In this document: one piece after another, positions 18,022 to 26,282 of the stretch
Layout: each line of letters begins with the position of its first letter
Position numbering within the stretch: position 1 is the stretch's first letter
NCBI GenBank assembly: GCA_014802335.1
Contig: JAAVCL010000020.1
Location: 1 to 43,834 of the forward strand
Origin: Bacteroides sp.
GTDB taxonomy: Bacteria > Bacteroidota > Bacteroidia > Bacteroidales > Muribaculaceae
Reading direction: 5' to 3'
Length of the DNA: 43,834 nucleotides
Position numbers and translations under genes: made by a program
Notes under the pieces: generated by a model
What the model saw: only the letters and a program-made list of their open reading frames with translations
Told to the model about the DNA's origin: nothing
The model's database searches: none

Positions 18022-18061
18022 AAATCAAGCTTTGATTAAGTACGGAGAGATAAGGATAGTA

Positions 18062-18823
18062 TTACCACCGACGCGTATTAGCCGAGCGTTCGGAAGCTTT
18101 ATTACCGTTCCCCTTAGTGACACGCGCACGAGTGGCACTTTCCTTGTTATCGACAGCCTTAAGAATTCTGGATGCACTCTGCGGAGAAATATTATTTTCC
18201 TCTTTATTCTCAGGCTTCTGCTTATCTTGATTTTCCTTGTTTTGATTTTGCTGATTCTGATCTTTGTTCTGATCCTTGTTCTGGTCTTTGTTCCGGTCCT
18301 TATTTTGATCTTTATTCTGATCTTTATTCTGGTCCTTCTTAAGATTGAGCTGGGCTATTCTCAAGTTTTTACGAGCCTTCTCATCAGAAGGGTCAATTCT
18401 GAGAGCCTGTTTGTAATAATCAATAGCCTTTTGAAAATCACGAGCTTTAAATTCTATGTTACCCAGATTAAGATTCGCCTTCGCGGCCAGGCCCGGTTTC
18501 TGGCGAGCCAATGCAGCGACATCAGAAAAATTCTTTCTTGCCGCATCCACACGCGCAGAATTAGCGGCAGTGGTATCGGCAATATTTGCAACCTGGCGAA
18601 TCTGGCTAAGTCCGAGATTATACCGAGCTTCAGCTGAAGCCGAATTTTCTGAAAGTGCTTGTTCAAATAAATTCTGGGCTTCAGCAAAGTTACGATCTCT
18701 GTAACTTTCATTACCGCGGTTTATAAGTCTTCTCTCTTTACGAGTGGAAGCCTCGGCATTTTGGGAACAAAAAGCAGAAGTAACCACCATTATTGCGAGT
18801 AAGAATATTTTTATAAACTTCAT
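18062..18823 (-). CDS. batC: BatC: periplasmic TPR protein
   Basis: A 253-residue protein with a signal peptide (about 1-25) and TPR repeats at roughly 33-75 and 115-155 (LNLGNIEFKARDFQKAIDYY, then QALRIDPSDEKARKNL). These are followed by a low-complexity Asp-Gln-Asn-Lys tract (164-190), then a Gln/Lys/Glu-rich tail and a basic C-terminus ending RRW. TPR proteins with this layout are BatC of the Bat operon. Its start overlaps the batB stop by 4 nt, indicating translational coupling. Confidence 0.9.
   Translation of the reverse strand: MKFIKIFLLAIMVVTSAFCSQNAEASTRKERRLINRGNESYRDRNFAEAQNLFEQALSENSASAEARYNLGLSQIRQVANIADTTAANSARVDAARKNFSDVAALARQKPGLAAKANLNLGNIEFKARDFQKAIDYYKQALRIDPSDEKARKNLRIAQLNLKKDQNKDQNKDQNKDRNKDQNKDQNKDQNQQNQNKENQDKQKPENKEENNISPQSASRILKAVDNKESATRARVTKGNGNKASERSANTRRW
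18254..18334 (-). repeat. 12-bp coding tandem repeat (DQNK units) inside batC
   Basis: About seven near-identical 12-nt units encode D-Q-N-K, with one D-R-N-K variant. Copy number is likely to vary between strains through slippage; gain or loss of whole units keeps the frame. Confidence 0.85.
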
Positions 18824-19863
18824 TTTGATTCTTTTTTAAAGAAAGTGATTTTATCAAGCCAAGATATTTTTCTGTCGAGGAGGAAAATATCAGCAATCAA
18901 ACAAACAAAAGCAAGCCAGATAAAAATCGCAAACAATTCATCATGCTGGGAATAAACGCTCGATTCCATAGCAGCTTTCTTGAGTGTTGACAGCTGTCGG
19001 TCAAGATCGTTCAACGCACCCGAAGCCGAAGCATTGACATAGATACCTTTACCTAACTGAGCAATTTTAGAGGCAAGATCCTCATTAAGCGCAGTTCTAA
19101 CCGGCTCGCCAGTCTGGTCATCAATCATAACCGAACCCCGCTCGGGGATAACGACGGGCGTTGACGAACCAACACCTACGACATCCACCTGCACGCCGTT
19201 TTTGACAGCATTTTTAACAGCCTGTGTCACTCCCTCCTGATCTTCAAGTTCCTCGGCATCAGTTATGAGAATGATTGCTTTACCTAAATCTTTATTGTCG
19301 CTAAATGAGCTGACGGCCATGTCGATGGCACTTCCGATATTAGTTCCCTGCTCGGCGATCTGGGAAGGATCGATTGAGTTGAGGAACATTTTAGCCGAAA
19401 CATAGTCATTAGTAACGGGAATGAGAGTATAGGCCTGACCTGCATATACAATAAGGCCCACACGGTCGTTATCAAGCCTGTTGATCAACTTTTCAAGAAT
19501 CATCTTGGCCGTTCTCATTCTATCAGGACCCTGAGGGTCATCGGAAGCGGAAGCCAACATCGAATTTGAGGCATCAACGGCAATAACGACTTCAATACCT
19601 TGTTTTACAGTTTTTTCGTCTTTAATACCACCCCATGGCCGAGCAAAAGCAAGAATGATACAAGCAAGTGCTATCAACTGCAGCGTTATCTTCAAAGGAG
19701 GCTTATACTGAGACACCTCGGGCATTAGACCGGCTAAAATCTCAGGCCTACCGAATTTTTTTAATTTGACCCGCCGTGCATATCTTGCCCAAACATAAAG
19801 GAGACCAAAAGCAGGCACCAGGAGCAAAAGCATCAACAGACCGGGATATGCGAAACTAAACAT
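18820..19863 (-). CDS. batB: BatB: VWA-domain inner-membrane protein
   Basis: A 347-residue protein with two N-terminal transmembrane segments (about 7-27 and 57-76). A von Willebrand A domain follows, with metal-site motif VDASNS (Asp97, Ser99, Ser101), a later EQGTNIG threonine and LITDAEE aspartate, and a C-terminal transmembrane segment (LFAIFIWLAFVCLIADIFLL). All MIDAS elements are present, so it should bind a metal and a partner. It lies 22 nt downstream of batA. A short acidic insert (SASDDPQGP) follows the first MIDAS motif. Confidence 0.93.
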   Translation of the reverse strand: MFSFAYPGLLMLLLLVPAFGLLYVWARYARRVKLKKFGRPEILAGLMPEVSQYKPPLKITLQLIALACIILAFARPWGGIKDEKTVKQGIEVVIAVDASNSMLASASDDPQGPDRMRTAKMILEKLINRLDNDRVGLIVYAGQAYTLIPVTNDYVSAKMFLNSIDPSQIAEQGTNIGSAIDMAVSSFSDNKDLGKAIILITDAEELEDQEGVTQAVKNAVKNGVQVDVVGVGSSTPVVIPERGSVMIDDQTGEPVRTALNEDLASKIAQLGKGIYVNASASGALNDLDRQLSTLKKAAMESSVYSQHDELFAIFIWLAFVCLIADIFLLDRKISWLDKITFFKKESK

Positions 19864-19885
19864 AATGAGTAAACGAAATGAGGGA

Positions 19886-20863
19886 TTAAGGGATTCGTCG
19901 CAACACAGTGTAGCGTATCAAGAGCATTAAAGCCAACGCACACAAGGCAACTAAAACCCAAGGCATGAAATTTTCTTCAGTCTGAGTGAAATTATTCACA
20001 TTAATCTTGGATTTTTCAAGCGCGTCAATTTCATCAAAAACTTTATGAAGCGAACGAGAATCAGTGGCGCGGAAATATTTTCCACCTGTAGAAGCAGATA
20101 TATTTTCGAGCGCGGCTTCATCTATTTTTGTTTCCATTGTTGTGGTTGAAAAGCCATAGGGATCGGTTATAGCAATTGATCCGTTAGTGCCTACTCCAAT
20201 CGAGTAAATTCGAATACCTTTTTGCTTGGCAATCTGAGCTGCGGTTGCAGGTGCGACGTCACCGGCATTATTGGTTCCATCAGTGAGCAAAATAATGCTT
20301 TTAGATTTGGCCTGCCCGGAAATCAGACGGTTAACAGCCGAAGCTATTCCGTCGCCGATAGCCGTACCGTCACGCAACGCCCCGGCCTTGGTGGCACTGA
20401 TGGCATTGACAAGAGCGGCCTTGTCGGTTGTAAGCGGCATCAAAGAAAGACTTTCACCTGCAAAAACAACGTATCCTATATTATCGTTGGGGCGTTGCGA
20501 AACAAATTTGGTGGCCACCTCCTTGGCTGCTTCGATTCGGTTGGGCTGCAAATCGGTTGCAGTCATAGAACCGGATATATCTATTGCAAGTACAATATCC
20601 GTACCCTCAATGGTTGAAGAGCGAAGTGCATCGTGTTTCTGCGGACGGGCCAAAGCAACAATCATGGCACCAATGGCCACCAATTGAAGCCCGAAACATA
20701 CGTGCATAAGAAACACCTTTGAGGAAGCTTTCAATTTAGAAAATGGAGAAATGGAAGAAACACCCATTGACGGATTCGAATTTTTCCATTTCAAAATATA
20801 CCACGCAATCAAAGGTATAAACAAAAGGAACAGAAAAAAGGCCCAGGGATGACGGAAAATCAT
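19886..20863 (-). CDS. batA: BatA: VWA-domain inner-membrane protein
   Basis: A 325-residue protein. Transmembrane segments lie near 5-26 and 49-73, then a VWA domain with MIDAS motif AIDISGSM (Asp95, Ser97, Ser99), a RDGTAIGDGI threonine and an LLTDGTNNAG aspartate, and a C-terminal transmembrane segment (MPWVLVALCALALMLLIRY). This is the standard BatA layout. The ATG overlaps the stop of the preceding BatD-like gene by 4 nt. BatA and BatB are expected to form a paired VWA unit driven by the MoxR ATPase. Confidence 0.94.
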   Translation of the reverse strand: MIFRHPWAFFLFLLFIPLIAWYILKWKNSNPSMGVSSISPFSKLKASSKVFLMHVCFGLQLVAIGAMIVALARPQKHDALRSSTIEGTDIVLAIDISGSMTATDLQPNRIEAAKEVATKFVSQRPNDNIGYVVFAGESLSLMPLTTDKAALVNAISATKAGALRDGTAIGDGIASAVNRLISGQAKSKSIILLTDGTNNAGDVAPATAAQIAKQKGIRIYSIGVGTNGSIAITDPYGFSTTTMETKIDEAALENISASTGGKYFRATDSRSLHKVFDEIDALEKSKINVNNFTQTEENFMPWVLVALCALALMLLIRYTVLRRIP

Positions 20864-21855
20864 TTCGCACCTCCTTTCTTGGTTTGAGCATCACTTTCTT
20901 CCTCGACAGGTGGTTGCGGTTTTGTCTCTTCTACAAAACGCATTGCATTGTCAAAAGCCAGCACATTATCATCGGGCAGAGGGCGCACCTTCGCAAATTT
21001 TACGAAATCGGCCATATCAAGAATCTGGCGGAAGTAGACACGCTTATCTGTCAACTCCTTATTCTTTGATAACGCTGCCAATATTTGCCGGGAAGTCATT
21101 TCAGATGCATTGATACCGAAGCGACCGTAAAGGTATTGACGCAGAATATCAGTGAGTTGAGTATAATACTCCTTCTCTTGCCCGCTTTCCCATAATTGCT
21201 GCTGTTTCAATTCTCTCAAACCAGAAATAGCTTTTTCGTATGGAGTTGGTTCGGGCTTCTTTGGGAGAAGAGAACCTTCACGACGATAACGTCTCATCGC
21301 ATAGATGAAAACAACAATGGCAGCGATGATGATTATCCAGAGCCACCACAGCTCGACCATCCAATCCGGAAGATAATCGAATATCGAGGGATTTTCAGGA
21401 TCGGCAGTAGATGCAAAGTCACCGATAGGAGTGTCGGCGGTTGCATTTACAGGATAAACTTTAAGCGCAAGAGAATTTGAGAACACCGAGTCATTGCCTA
21501 CAACAAAAGCAAACCCGGGGAGTCTATAATAACCGGAATCGAAAGCTTGAACAGGGATATCAAGATTAATCTGCAAACGTCCATCTGCCTGAACGGTATC
21601 AATCTTCTGAGGAGCACGCAGTTCGACACTATCACCACAAACGGGTATGATTCCGTTATCTTTAATATCCTTTAACACCGGGAAGTGCCCCTTAACTCCG
21701 GCCGGTTGCGAGACGGAAAGGTGAAGAGAAGTCATTCTACCCATCCGGAGGTTAACCGAATCAAGCTTAGCACTGATCGTGATGGAAGGTGCAGCAGCAG
21801 CCGACATTGAAATCAATGCCATCACAATGAGTATATAGAATCTTTTAAAAGTCAT
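20860..21855 (-). CDS. BatD-like / DUF4381-like membrane protein of the Bat operon
   Basis: A 331-residue protein. Signal peptide (1-22), a periplasmic beta domain resembling BatD (KLDSVNLRMGRMTSLHLSVS), a transmembrane segment near 168-187 (LWWLWIIIIAAIVVFIYAM), then a helical cytosolic domain (YEKAISGLRELKQQQLW to DMADFVKFAKVRPLPDD). The cytosolic part resembles the BatD tail (compare IDEAEFAKYSS). A charged, Lys-ending tail follows. It lies 10 nt after the DUF58 gene and overlaps batA. Genes of this type usually sit between the DUF58 and VWA genes in such operons. The precise role is not established. Confidence 0.82.
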   Translation of the reverse strand: MTFKRFYILIVMALISMSAAAAPSITISAKLDSVNLRMGRMTSLHLSVSQPAGVKGHFPVLKDIKDNGIIPVCGDSVELRAPQKIDTVQADGRLQINLDIPVQAFDSGYYRLPGFAFVVGNDSVFSNSLALKVYPVNATADTPIGDFASTADPENPSIFDYLPDWMVELWWLWIIIIAAIVVFIYAMRRYRREGSLLPKKPEPTPYEKAISGLRELKQQQLWESGQEKEYYTQLTDILRQYLYGRFGINASEMTSRQILAALSKNKELTDKRVYFRQILDMADFVKFAKVRPLPDDNVLAFDNAMRFVEETKPQPPVEEESDAQTKKGGAK

Positions 21856-21865
21856 AATTGTTCAA

Positions 21866-22744
21866 TTATCTTGGCAATGCCCTGCGCCGGAAGAGACCTA
21901 GAAGAGCTTTCACAAAGTCTTCGTCGGTTGTAACCGATGCCATATCTACACCACTCCGCTGCGTGCACGATGCAAGTTTTTGTTGCCTTTCATACCAGAC
22001 TTTGGCATACGCCTTGCGCACCTTTGCGGCACCCGAGTCGACCCACATGTCCCGACCGGTCTCCATGTCGCGCATACGAATCAAACCGACATCGGGCATT
22101 TCGGCATCTCGACGGTCATAAACCTGAATAGCGGCCAGATCATGTTTTCTATTTGCAATAGACATGCTCTTGAAATAATCATGATCGTCTATAAAATCTG
22201 AAATAAGGAATGATGTCGATCTTTTTTTGATTGCATTCGTAAGGAAGCGCAAAGCCACATCAATATCGGTACCCGAATTCTCGGGAGTGAAATTAATAAT
22301 CTCGCGGATAATCAAGAGAATATGTTTTCTACCTTTTTTCGGGGGTATAAATTTCTCAATTTTATCAGAAAAGAAAATAACCCCGACTTTGTCGTTATTC
22401 TGGATTGAAGAAAAGGCAAGCGTAGCGGCGATTTCCGCCATTTTCTCCTTTTTATAGTCTCCGCAGGCACCAAAATTGCGACTTCCGCTCACATCAATGA
22501 GAAGCATGACTGTGAGTTCACGTTCCTCTTCGTAAACTTTAACGTAGGGCTTATTATGACGAGATGTAACATTCCAATCAATGTCGCGCACATCGTCGCC
22601 GGGTTCATATTCTCTGACCTCGGAGAAAATCACACCTCTCCCTTTGAAAGCACTGTGATATTCTCCGGCAAAAATATTCTGACTAAGACCACGAGTCTTG
22701 ATTTCAATTTTTCTTATTTTCTTTAAAAGCTCGTTAGCATCCAT
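21866..22744 (-). CDS. DUF58 protein (VWA-like) of the MoxR/Bat operon
   Basis: A 292-residue cytosolic protein. The DUF58 signature RGVIFSEVREYEPGDDVRDI with DWNVTSRHNKPYVK is followed by a VWA-like fold with LLIDVSGSRNFG (intact DxSxS), an ENSGTDIDVAL threonine and FLISDFIDDHD. DUF58 proteins regularly follow moxR and are thought to be partners of the ATPase. It is 11 nt downstream of moxR and 10 nt upstream of the DUF4381-like gene. Confidence 0.92.
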   Translation of the reverse strand: MDANELLKKIRKIEIKTRGLSQNIFAGEYHSAFKGRGVIFSEVREYEPGDDVRDIDWNVTSRHNKPYVKVYEEERELTVMLLIDVSGSRNFGACGDYKKEKMAEIAATLAFSSIQNNDKVGVIFFSDKIEKFIPPKKGRKHILLIIREIINFTPENSGTDIDVALRFLTNAIKKRSTSFLISDFIDDHDYFKSMSIANRKHDLAAIQVYDRRDAEMPDVGLIRMRDMETGRDMWVDSGAAKVRKAYAKVWYERQQKLASCTQRSGVDMASVTTDEDFVKALLGLFRRRALPR

Positions 22745-22755
22745 AAAAAATAAAA

Positions 22756-23751
22756 TCAGGGCACGGCCACCTTATCAAGAATATCAGTAATCACTTCGTC
22801 GGAAGAAATGTTGTTAGCTTCCGCTTCGTAGGTAAGACCGATACGGTGACGAAGCACATCATGACAAACTGCACGCACATCTTCTGGAATAACATATCCG
22901 CGGCCTTGCAAAAATGCGAACGCACGGGCAGCCAATGCCAAACTAATAGAGGCACGAGGCGAGGCACCGAAAGAAATTATGCTTTGCAAATCAGAGAGTC
23001 CATATTTGGCCGGTTGGCGAGTTGCGAACACTATGTCTACGATATAATTCTCGATTTTCTCATCAATATATATCTTCTGTACGATTTTCTGAACTTCGAG
23101 AATTTCTTTCGGGTCAATAATCGGATTAACCGGAGAAAGCTCTCCACGAATATTCTGACGGATGATGAGCTTTTCTTCCTCTTTCTGAGGATAACCGATA
23201 ATAACCTTCAGCAAGAAACGATCCACCTGGGCCTCAGGCAGCGTGTAAGTACCTTCCTGCTCAATGGGGTTTTGAGTGGCCATAACAAGGAATGGAGCAG
23301 GGAGCGGATAAGTGGCGTCACCAATTGTTACCTGACGTTCCTGCATAGCCTCAAGCAAAGCACTTTGCACCTTTGCAGGGGCACGGTTAATTTCGTCGGC
23401 AAGTACGAAGTTAGCAAATATTGGACCTTTCTTTACCTCAAACGACTCTTTCTTTACGCTGTAAATAAGAGTACCAATCACATCGGCAGGCAACAGGTCG
23501 GGAGTGAACTGTATTCTACTGTATTTAGCATCAACAAGATTCGCAAGGGTTTTTATTGCCAAGGTCTTCGCGAGTCCGGGAACACCTTCAAGAAGGATAT
23601 GTCCGTTACAAAGGAGGGCGATAAGAAGGGCATCAACCAGATGTTTCTGACCGACAATTCTGTGATCCATCCCGGTTCGGATCATAGTTACGAAATTACT
23701 CTTGGATGCTATAAGATCCTGAAGTTCGCGGATATTTACAGTTTCGTTCAT
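22756..23751 (-). CDS. MoxR family AAA+ ATPase, first gene of the Bat operon
   Basis: A 331-residue MoxR ATPase, the usual length. Walker A GVPGLAKT (56-63), Walker B LADEIN (117-122), sensor region MATQNPIEQEGTYTLPEAQVD and arginine-finger context DRFLLK are all present. MoxR proteins act as chaperone-like ATPases on VWA partners, here DUF58, BatA and BatB. It is the first gene of a nine-gene minus-strand operon. A likely promoter lies at 23947-23978, leaving a leader of about 190 nt. Confidence 0.95.
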   Translation of the reverse strand: MNETVNIRELQDLIASKSNFVTMIRTGMDHRIVGQKHLVDALLIALLCNGHILLEGVPGLAKTLAIKTLANLVDAKYSRIQFTPDLLPADVIGTLIYSVKKESFEVKKGPIFANFVLADEINRAPAKVQSALLEAMQERQVTIGDATYPLPAPFLVMATQNPIEQEGTYTLPEAQVDRFLLKVIIGYPQKEEEKLIIRQNIRGELSPVNPIIDPKEILEVQKIVQKIYIDEKIENYIVDIVFATRQPAKYGLSDLQSIISFGASPRASISLALAARAFAFLQGRGYVIPEDVRAVCHDVLRHRIGLTYEAEANNISSDEVITDILDKVAVP

Positions 23752-23946
23752 ATTTTATGTTCTTTATTAATAGATACACATCAGGCACAGTATAGAAATT
23801 TGGAATGTGCTTTTTGTGGAATCTGAATGTTCTGAGTAATATTAAAGATATTGTTTGTCACGATCCAAGGTGTTGACTTACATCATTTTCTTGCTATAAT
23901 AAAACCATTCCACCATAAAATAAGACCGTTTAAACGAGTTAATATG
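23752..23946 (-). promoter_or_regulatory. Leader of the moxR-bat operon
   Basis: If the promoter at 23947-23978 is used, about 190 nt of untranslated RNA precede moxR. I see no strong hairpin, conserved riboswitch or convincing small ORF in it. Together with the promoter and the thiL terminator it accounts for the 365-bp gap 23752-24116. Confidence 0.35.
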
Positions 23947-23978
23947 CAAAATTAGCATATTTAACTTAAATATGTTAA
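23947..23978 (-). promoter_or_regulatory. Probable moxR-bat promoter with a palindromic operator in the spacer
   Basis: On the minus strand TTAA (23978-23975) and TAATTTTG (23954-23947) are 20 nt apart. The -7 element matches the Bacteroidetes form and the -33 element is poor. The spacer contains CATATTTAAGTTAAATATG (23974-23956), a perfect 8-3-8 inverted repeat. A symmetric site between promoter elements is where a repressor would bind. This is the only promoter-like signal I found ahead of the Bat operon. Confidence 0.45.
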
Positions 23979-24024
23979 TTAGCTCTGTTAAATAAAGTTT
24001 ATTACTATAAAATCAATTGTCAAA

Positions 24025-24073
24025 AAAACTGAAAACGCCCGGACGGCAATTTAGAATTGCGCTCGGGCGTTTA
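24025..24073 (-). terminator. Terminator of the glmM-sppA-lpxK-pnp-thiL gene group
   Basis: Arms AAAACGCCCGGACGGCAATT (24033-24052) and AATTGCGCTCGGGCGTTT (24056-24073) pair with a small bulge. On the minus strand they are followed by T-rich sequence (TTTTCAGTTTTTTT). It lies 44 nt past the thiL stop codon. Confidence 0.8.
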
Positions 24074-24116
24074 CCATATTTTAAAGTGTCTGAAATTCTA
24101 CGGACAGATTTGAATA

Positions 24117-25265
24117 TTATGATTCGGCTTCTTCCTTTTTATCCTGTTCCACGATTTGTTTATCGTCAGGATCCGGATTAACGTTATCTTCAATCTGCTC
24201 GGTTGATGAAGCCATCGGTGAATTTACAGAAGGATTAAATGCATTCCAACCTTGTGCCCGGAGTTCAATTTCAGATCCGTCGCGTGTCACCATTGCAGCT
24301 CCCAATTCGGGTTTGGTAATATAACCAATCATGGTAACACCTTTTAGTTTTTCTATTTTTTCATTATCAGAGAGCGGAACCGTGAATAACAATTCATAGT
24401 CTTCACCTCCATTCATGGCTGTCATAACGAGATTCATATTGAATTCTTCGGCCATCACAGCGGTCTGATAGTCAATAGGAATTCTATCTTCATATACCCG
24501 ACATCCCACTCCGGAAGCTTTACATATATGCAGCAATTCAGAAGAAAGGCCATCACTGACATCCATCATTGCCGTGGGACGAATACCGTTTTGAGCCAGA
24601 AGTTCAATAATGTCTTTGCGTGCCTCCGGTTTTAACTGCCGTTCAAGAAGGTATTCCTTACCCATAAAGTCGGGTTGGAAGCCGGGAGCAGCCTTGGCGG
24701 CCACACGGTTTTCCCGTTCAAGAAGCTGGAGCCCCATATAAGCGGCTCCCAGATCACCGCTTACGCATATAATGTCGGTTGGCTTGGCACCGGAACGTTT
24801 TACAACGTCTTCTTTTTTTGCCGTACCTATACAAGTGATACTAATCACAAGTCCTGTTACCGAAGCCGATGTGTCTCCACCAACAAGATCAACGCCATAG
24901 ATCTCGCACGCCAGTCTTATGCCTGAATATAATTCTTCAATATGTTCAACCGAAAAACGACTTGACACTCCAATACTGACAGTTATCTGTTTCGGGGTGC
25001 CGTTCATGGCATATATGTCGCTAAAATTAACAATGGCCGCTTTATATCCCAAATGCTTCAATGGGACATATCTCAAATCAAAATGTATTCCCTCAAGAAG
25101 AAGATCTGTTGTAACCAAAGTCTCGCCCTCACTTAAATCAAGCACGGCTGCATCGTCTCCCACTCCCAGCAACGAAGAGCTGTTTCTGAGCGGGAAATCT
25201 TTAGTGAGACGGTCGATAAGGCCAAATTCTCCTAATGTTGAAATTTCTGTTTCCTGTTGCGACAT
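24117..25265 (-). CDS. thiL: Thiamine-monophosphate kinase
   Basis: A 382-residue ThiL, which phosphorylates thiamine monophosphate to the diphosphate with ATP. Diagnostic stretches are GEFGLIDRL, GVGDDAAVLD, VTTDLLLEGIHFDL, LGYKAAIVNFSDIYAMNG, VDLVGGDTS, MDVSDGLSSEL and NGGEDYELLFTV. The enzyme proper ends near residue 345 (GWNAFNP). The last 37 residues form an acidic, disordered-looking tail (NVNPDPDDKQIVEQDKKEE) not typical of the family. It is the last gene of a run starting at glmM. A repeat arm (25315-25357) lies in the gap to the preceding gene. No TPP riboswitch is seen. Confidence 0.93.
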   Translation of the reverse strand: MSQQETEISTLGEFGLIDRLTKDFPLRNSSSLLGVGDDAAVLDLSEGETLVTTDLLLEGIHFDLRYVPLKHLGYKAAIVNFSDIYAMNGTPKQITVSIGVSSRFSVEHIEELYSGIRLACEIYGVDLVGGDTSASVTGLVISITCIGTAKKEDVVKRSGAKPTDIICVSGDLGAAYMGLQLLERENRVAAKAAPGFQPDFMGKEYLLERQLKPEARKDIIELLAQNGIRPTAMMDVSDGLSSELLHICKASGVGCRVYEDRIPIDYQTAVMAEEFNMNLVMTAMNGGEDYELLFTVPLSDNEKIEKLKGVTMIGYITKPELGAAMVTRDGSEIELRAQGWNAFNPSVNSPMASSTEQIEDNVNPDPDDKQIVEQDKKEEAES

Positions 25266-25314
25266 GGATCAAAAAATAAAGAATGATGTCATTAAACTTT
25301 CACCAAAAGTCAAT

Positions 25315-25357
25315 GAAGTCGTTTAAACTTTTTATGAAAACCTAAGAAGTGTTTAAA
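25315..25357 (+). repeat. 43-nt arm of the hairpin element, solo copy
   Basis: This stretch matches 43651-43693 at 40 of 43 positions, beginning GAAGTCGTTTAAACTTTTTA and ending TGTTTAAA. Here it stands without the long hairpin found at the other site. It overlaps the last codon and stop codon of the purine nucleoside phosphorylase gene, so the element supplies that stop. It is in the same orientation relative to the downstream gene as the 43651 copy. Confidence 0.8.
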
Positions 25358-26186
25358 GGCGTTCCAACATCTGAGTGATTATTGAAGTCATCACCGGCTG
25401 TGCTTTAATTGCAGCTTTCTGCACTTCCTCGTGAGTGGGCACTTCCTTAATATCTTTACCGCCAAGATCGGTAATAACCGAGACACCGAATACACGCATT
25501 CCCGCATGGTTTGCAACAATCACCTCAGGAACAGTCGACATACCCACGGCGTCCCCGCCAATGATACGGAAATATTCATATTCAGCAGGAGTTTCAAAAG
25601 TCGGGCCTTGTGTGCCTACATAGACTCCGTGCATAATTCTTATCTTATTTTCCTTAGCAATATCGTCGGCCATGTTTATAAGGGCCTGAGAGTAAGGTTC
25701 TGTCATTGCCGGGAAACGCGGACCAAGTTCATCGAAGTTACGCCCACGCAATGGATTTTCGGGGAACAGATTGATATGATCGGTGATGACCATTACATCT
25801 CCTACCATAAATTCTTTATTCATTCCTCCGGCAGCATTACTTACAAATAGGATTTCAACACCAATTTCCTTCATGACACGCACAGGGAAAGTTACTTGTT
25901 TCATGTCGTAACCTTCATAGAAATGGAAACGTCCCTGCATAGCAACGATATATTTTCCACCCAACATTCCGAATATAAGCTTTCCGGAATGACCTTCAAC
26001 AGTCGATACAGGGAAATTGGGAATAGTGTGATAATCAATTTCGGTTTTAATATCTATATAGTTAACCAAGTCACCAAGGCCGGTTCCGAGAATAATGCCA
26101 ATTTTTGGAAGCTCTCCCACCTCGCTGCGAAGCCATGAGGCAGTTTCTTTTATCATGTCAAGATATGTTCTCTCAGTCTTTTCCAT
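25353..26186 (-). CDS. punA: Purine nucleoside phosphorylase (trimeric, inosine/guanosine type)
   Basis: A 277-residue enzyme splitting inosine and guanosine with phosphate to release the base and ribose 1-phosphate. Family motifs: ILGTGLGDL (phosphate loop), GRFHFYEGY, VSNAAGGMN, the purine-site region GPTFETPAEYEYFRIIGGDA and GMSTVPEVIVANHAGM. Length and motifs fit the trimeric class rather than hexameric DeoD. The gene lies 96 nt downstream of lpxK in the same direction. Its 3' end runs into the repeat arm at 25315-25357. Confidence 0.94.
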   Translation of the reverse strand: MEKTERTYLDMIKETASWLRSEVGELPKIGIILGTGLGDLVNYIDIKTEIDYHTIPNFPVSTVEGHSGKLIFGMLGGKYIVAMQGRFHFYEGYDMKQVTFPVRVMKEIGVEILFVSNAAGGMNKEFMVGDVMVITDHINLFPENPLRGRNFDELGPRFPAMTEPYSQALINMADDIAKENKIRIMHGVYVGTQGPTFETPAEYEYFRIIGGDAVGMSTVPEVIVANHAGMRVFGVSVITDLGGKDIKEVPTHEEVQKAAIKAQPVMTSIITQMLERL

Positions 26187-26282
26187 TGTAATTAAATTTA
26201 GGTAAAATTATTTTATAAACCGCTGAACATTCCGGAATATGAGCAATCGAAACGAAGCGGCACTATTATAGTATAACAATCG

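Noticed and set aside
18032..18637. A 201-codon plus-strand frame with an extremely Leu/Ile/Val-rich centre
   Set aside because: It is antisense to batC; the hydrophobic run is the complement of the DQNK repeat, not a membrane protein.
22846..23826. A 326-codon open frame on the plus strand over moxR
   Set aside because: It is exactly opposite the moxR gene, whose AAA+ motifs are intact, and its translation is Cys/Arg/Asn-rich without domain-like features. Antisense shadow.
24117..25352. Possible TPP riboswitch around thiL
   Set aside because: No THI-box-like sequence or fitting stems were seen; the gap upstream of thiL holds only the repeat arm.
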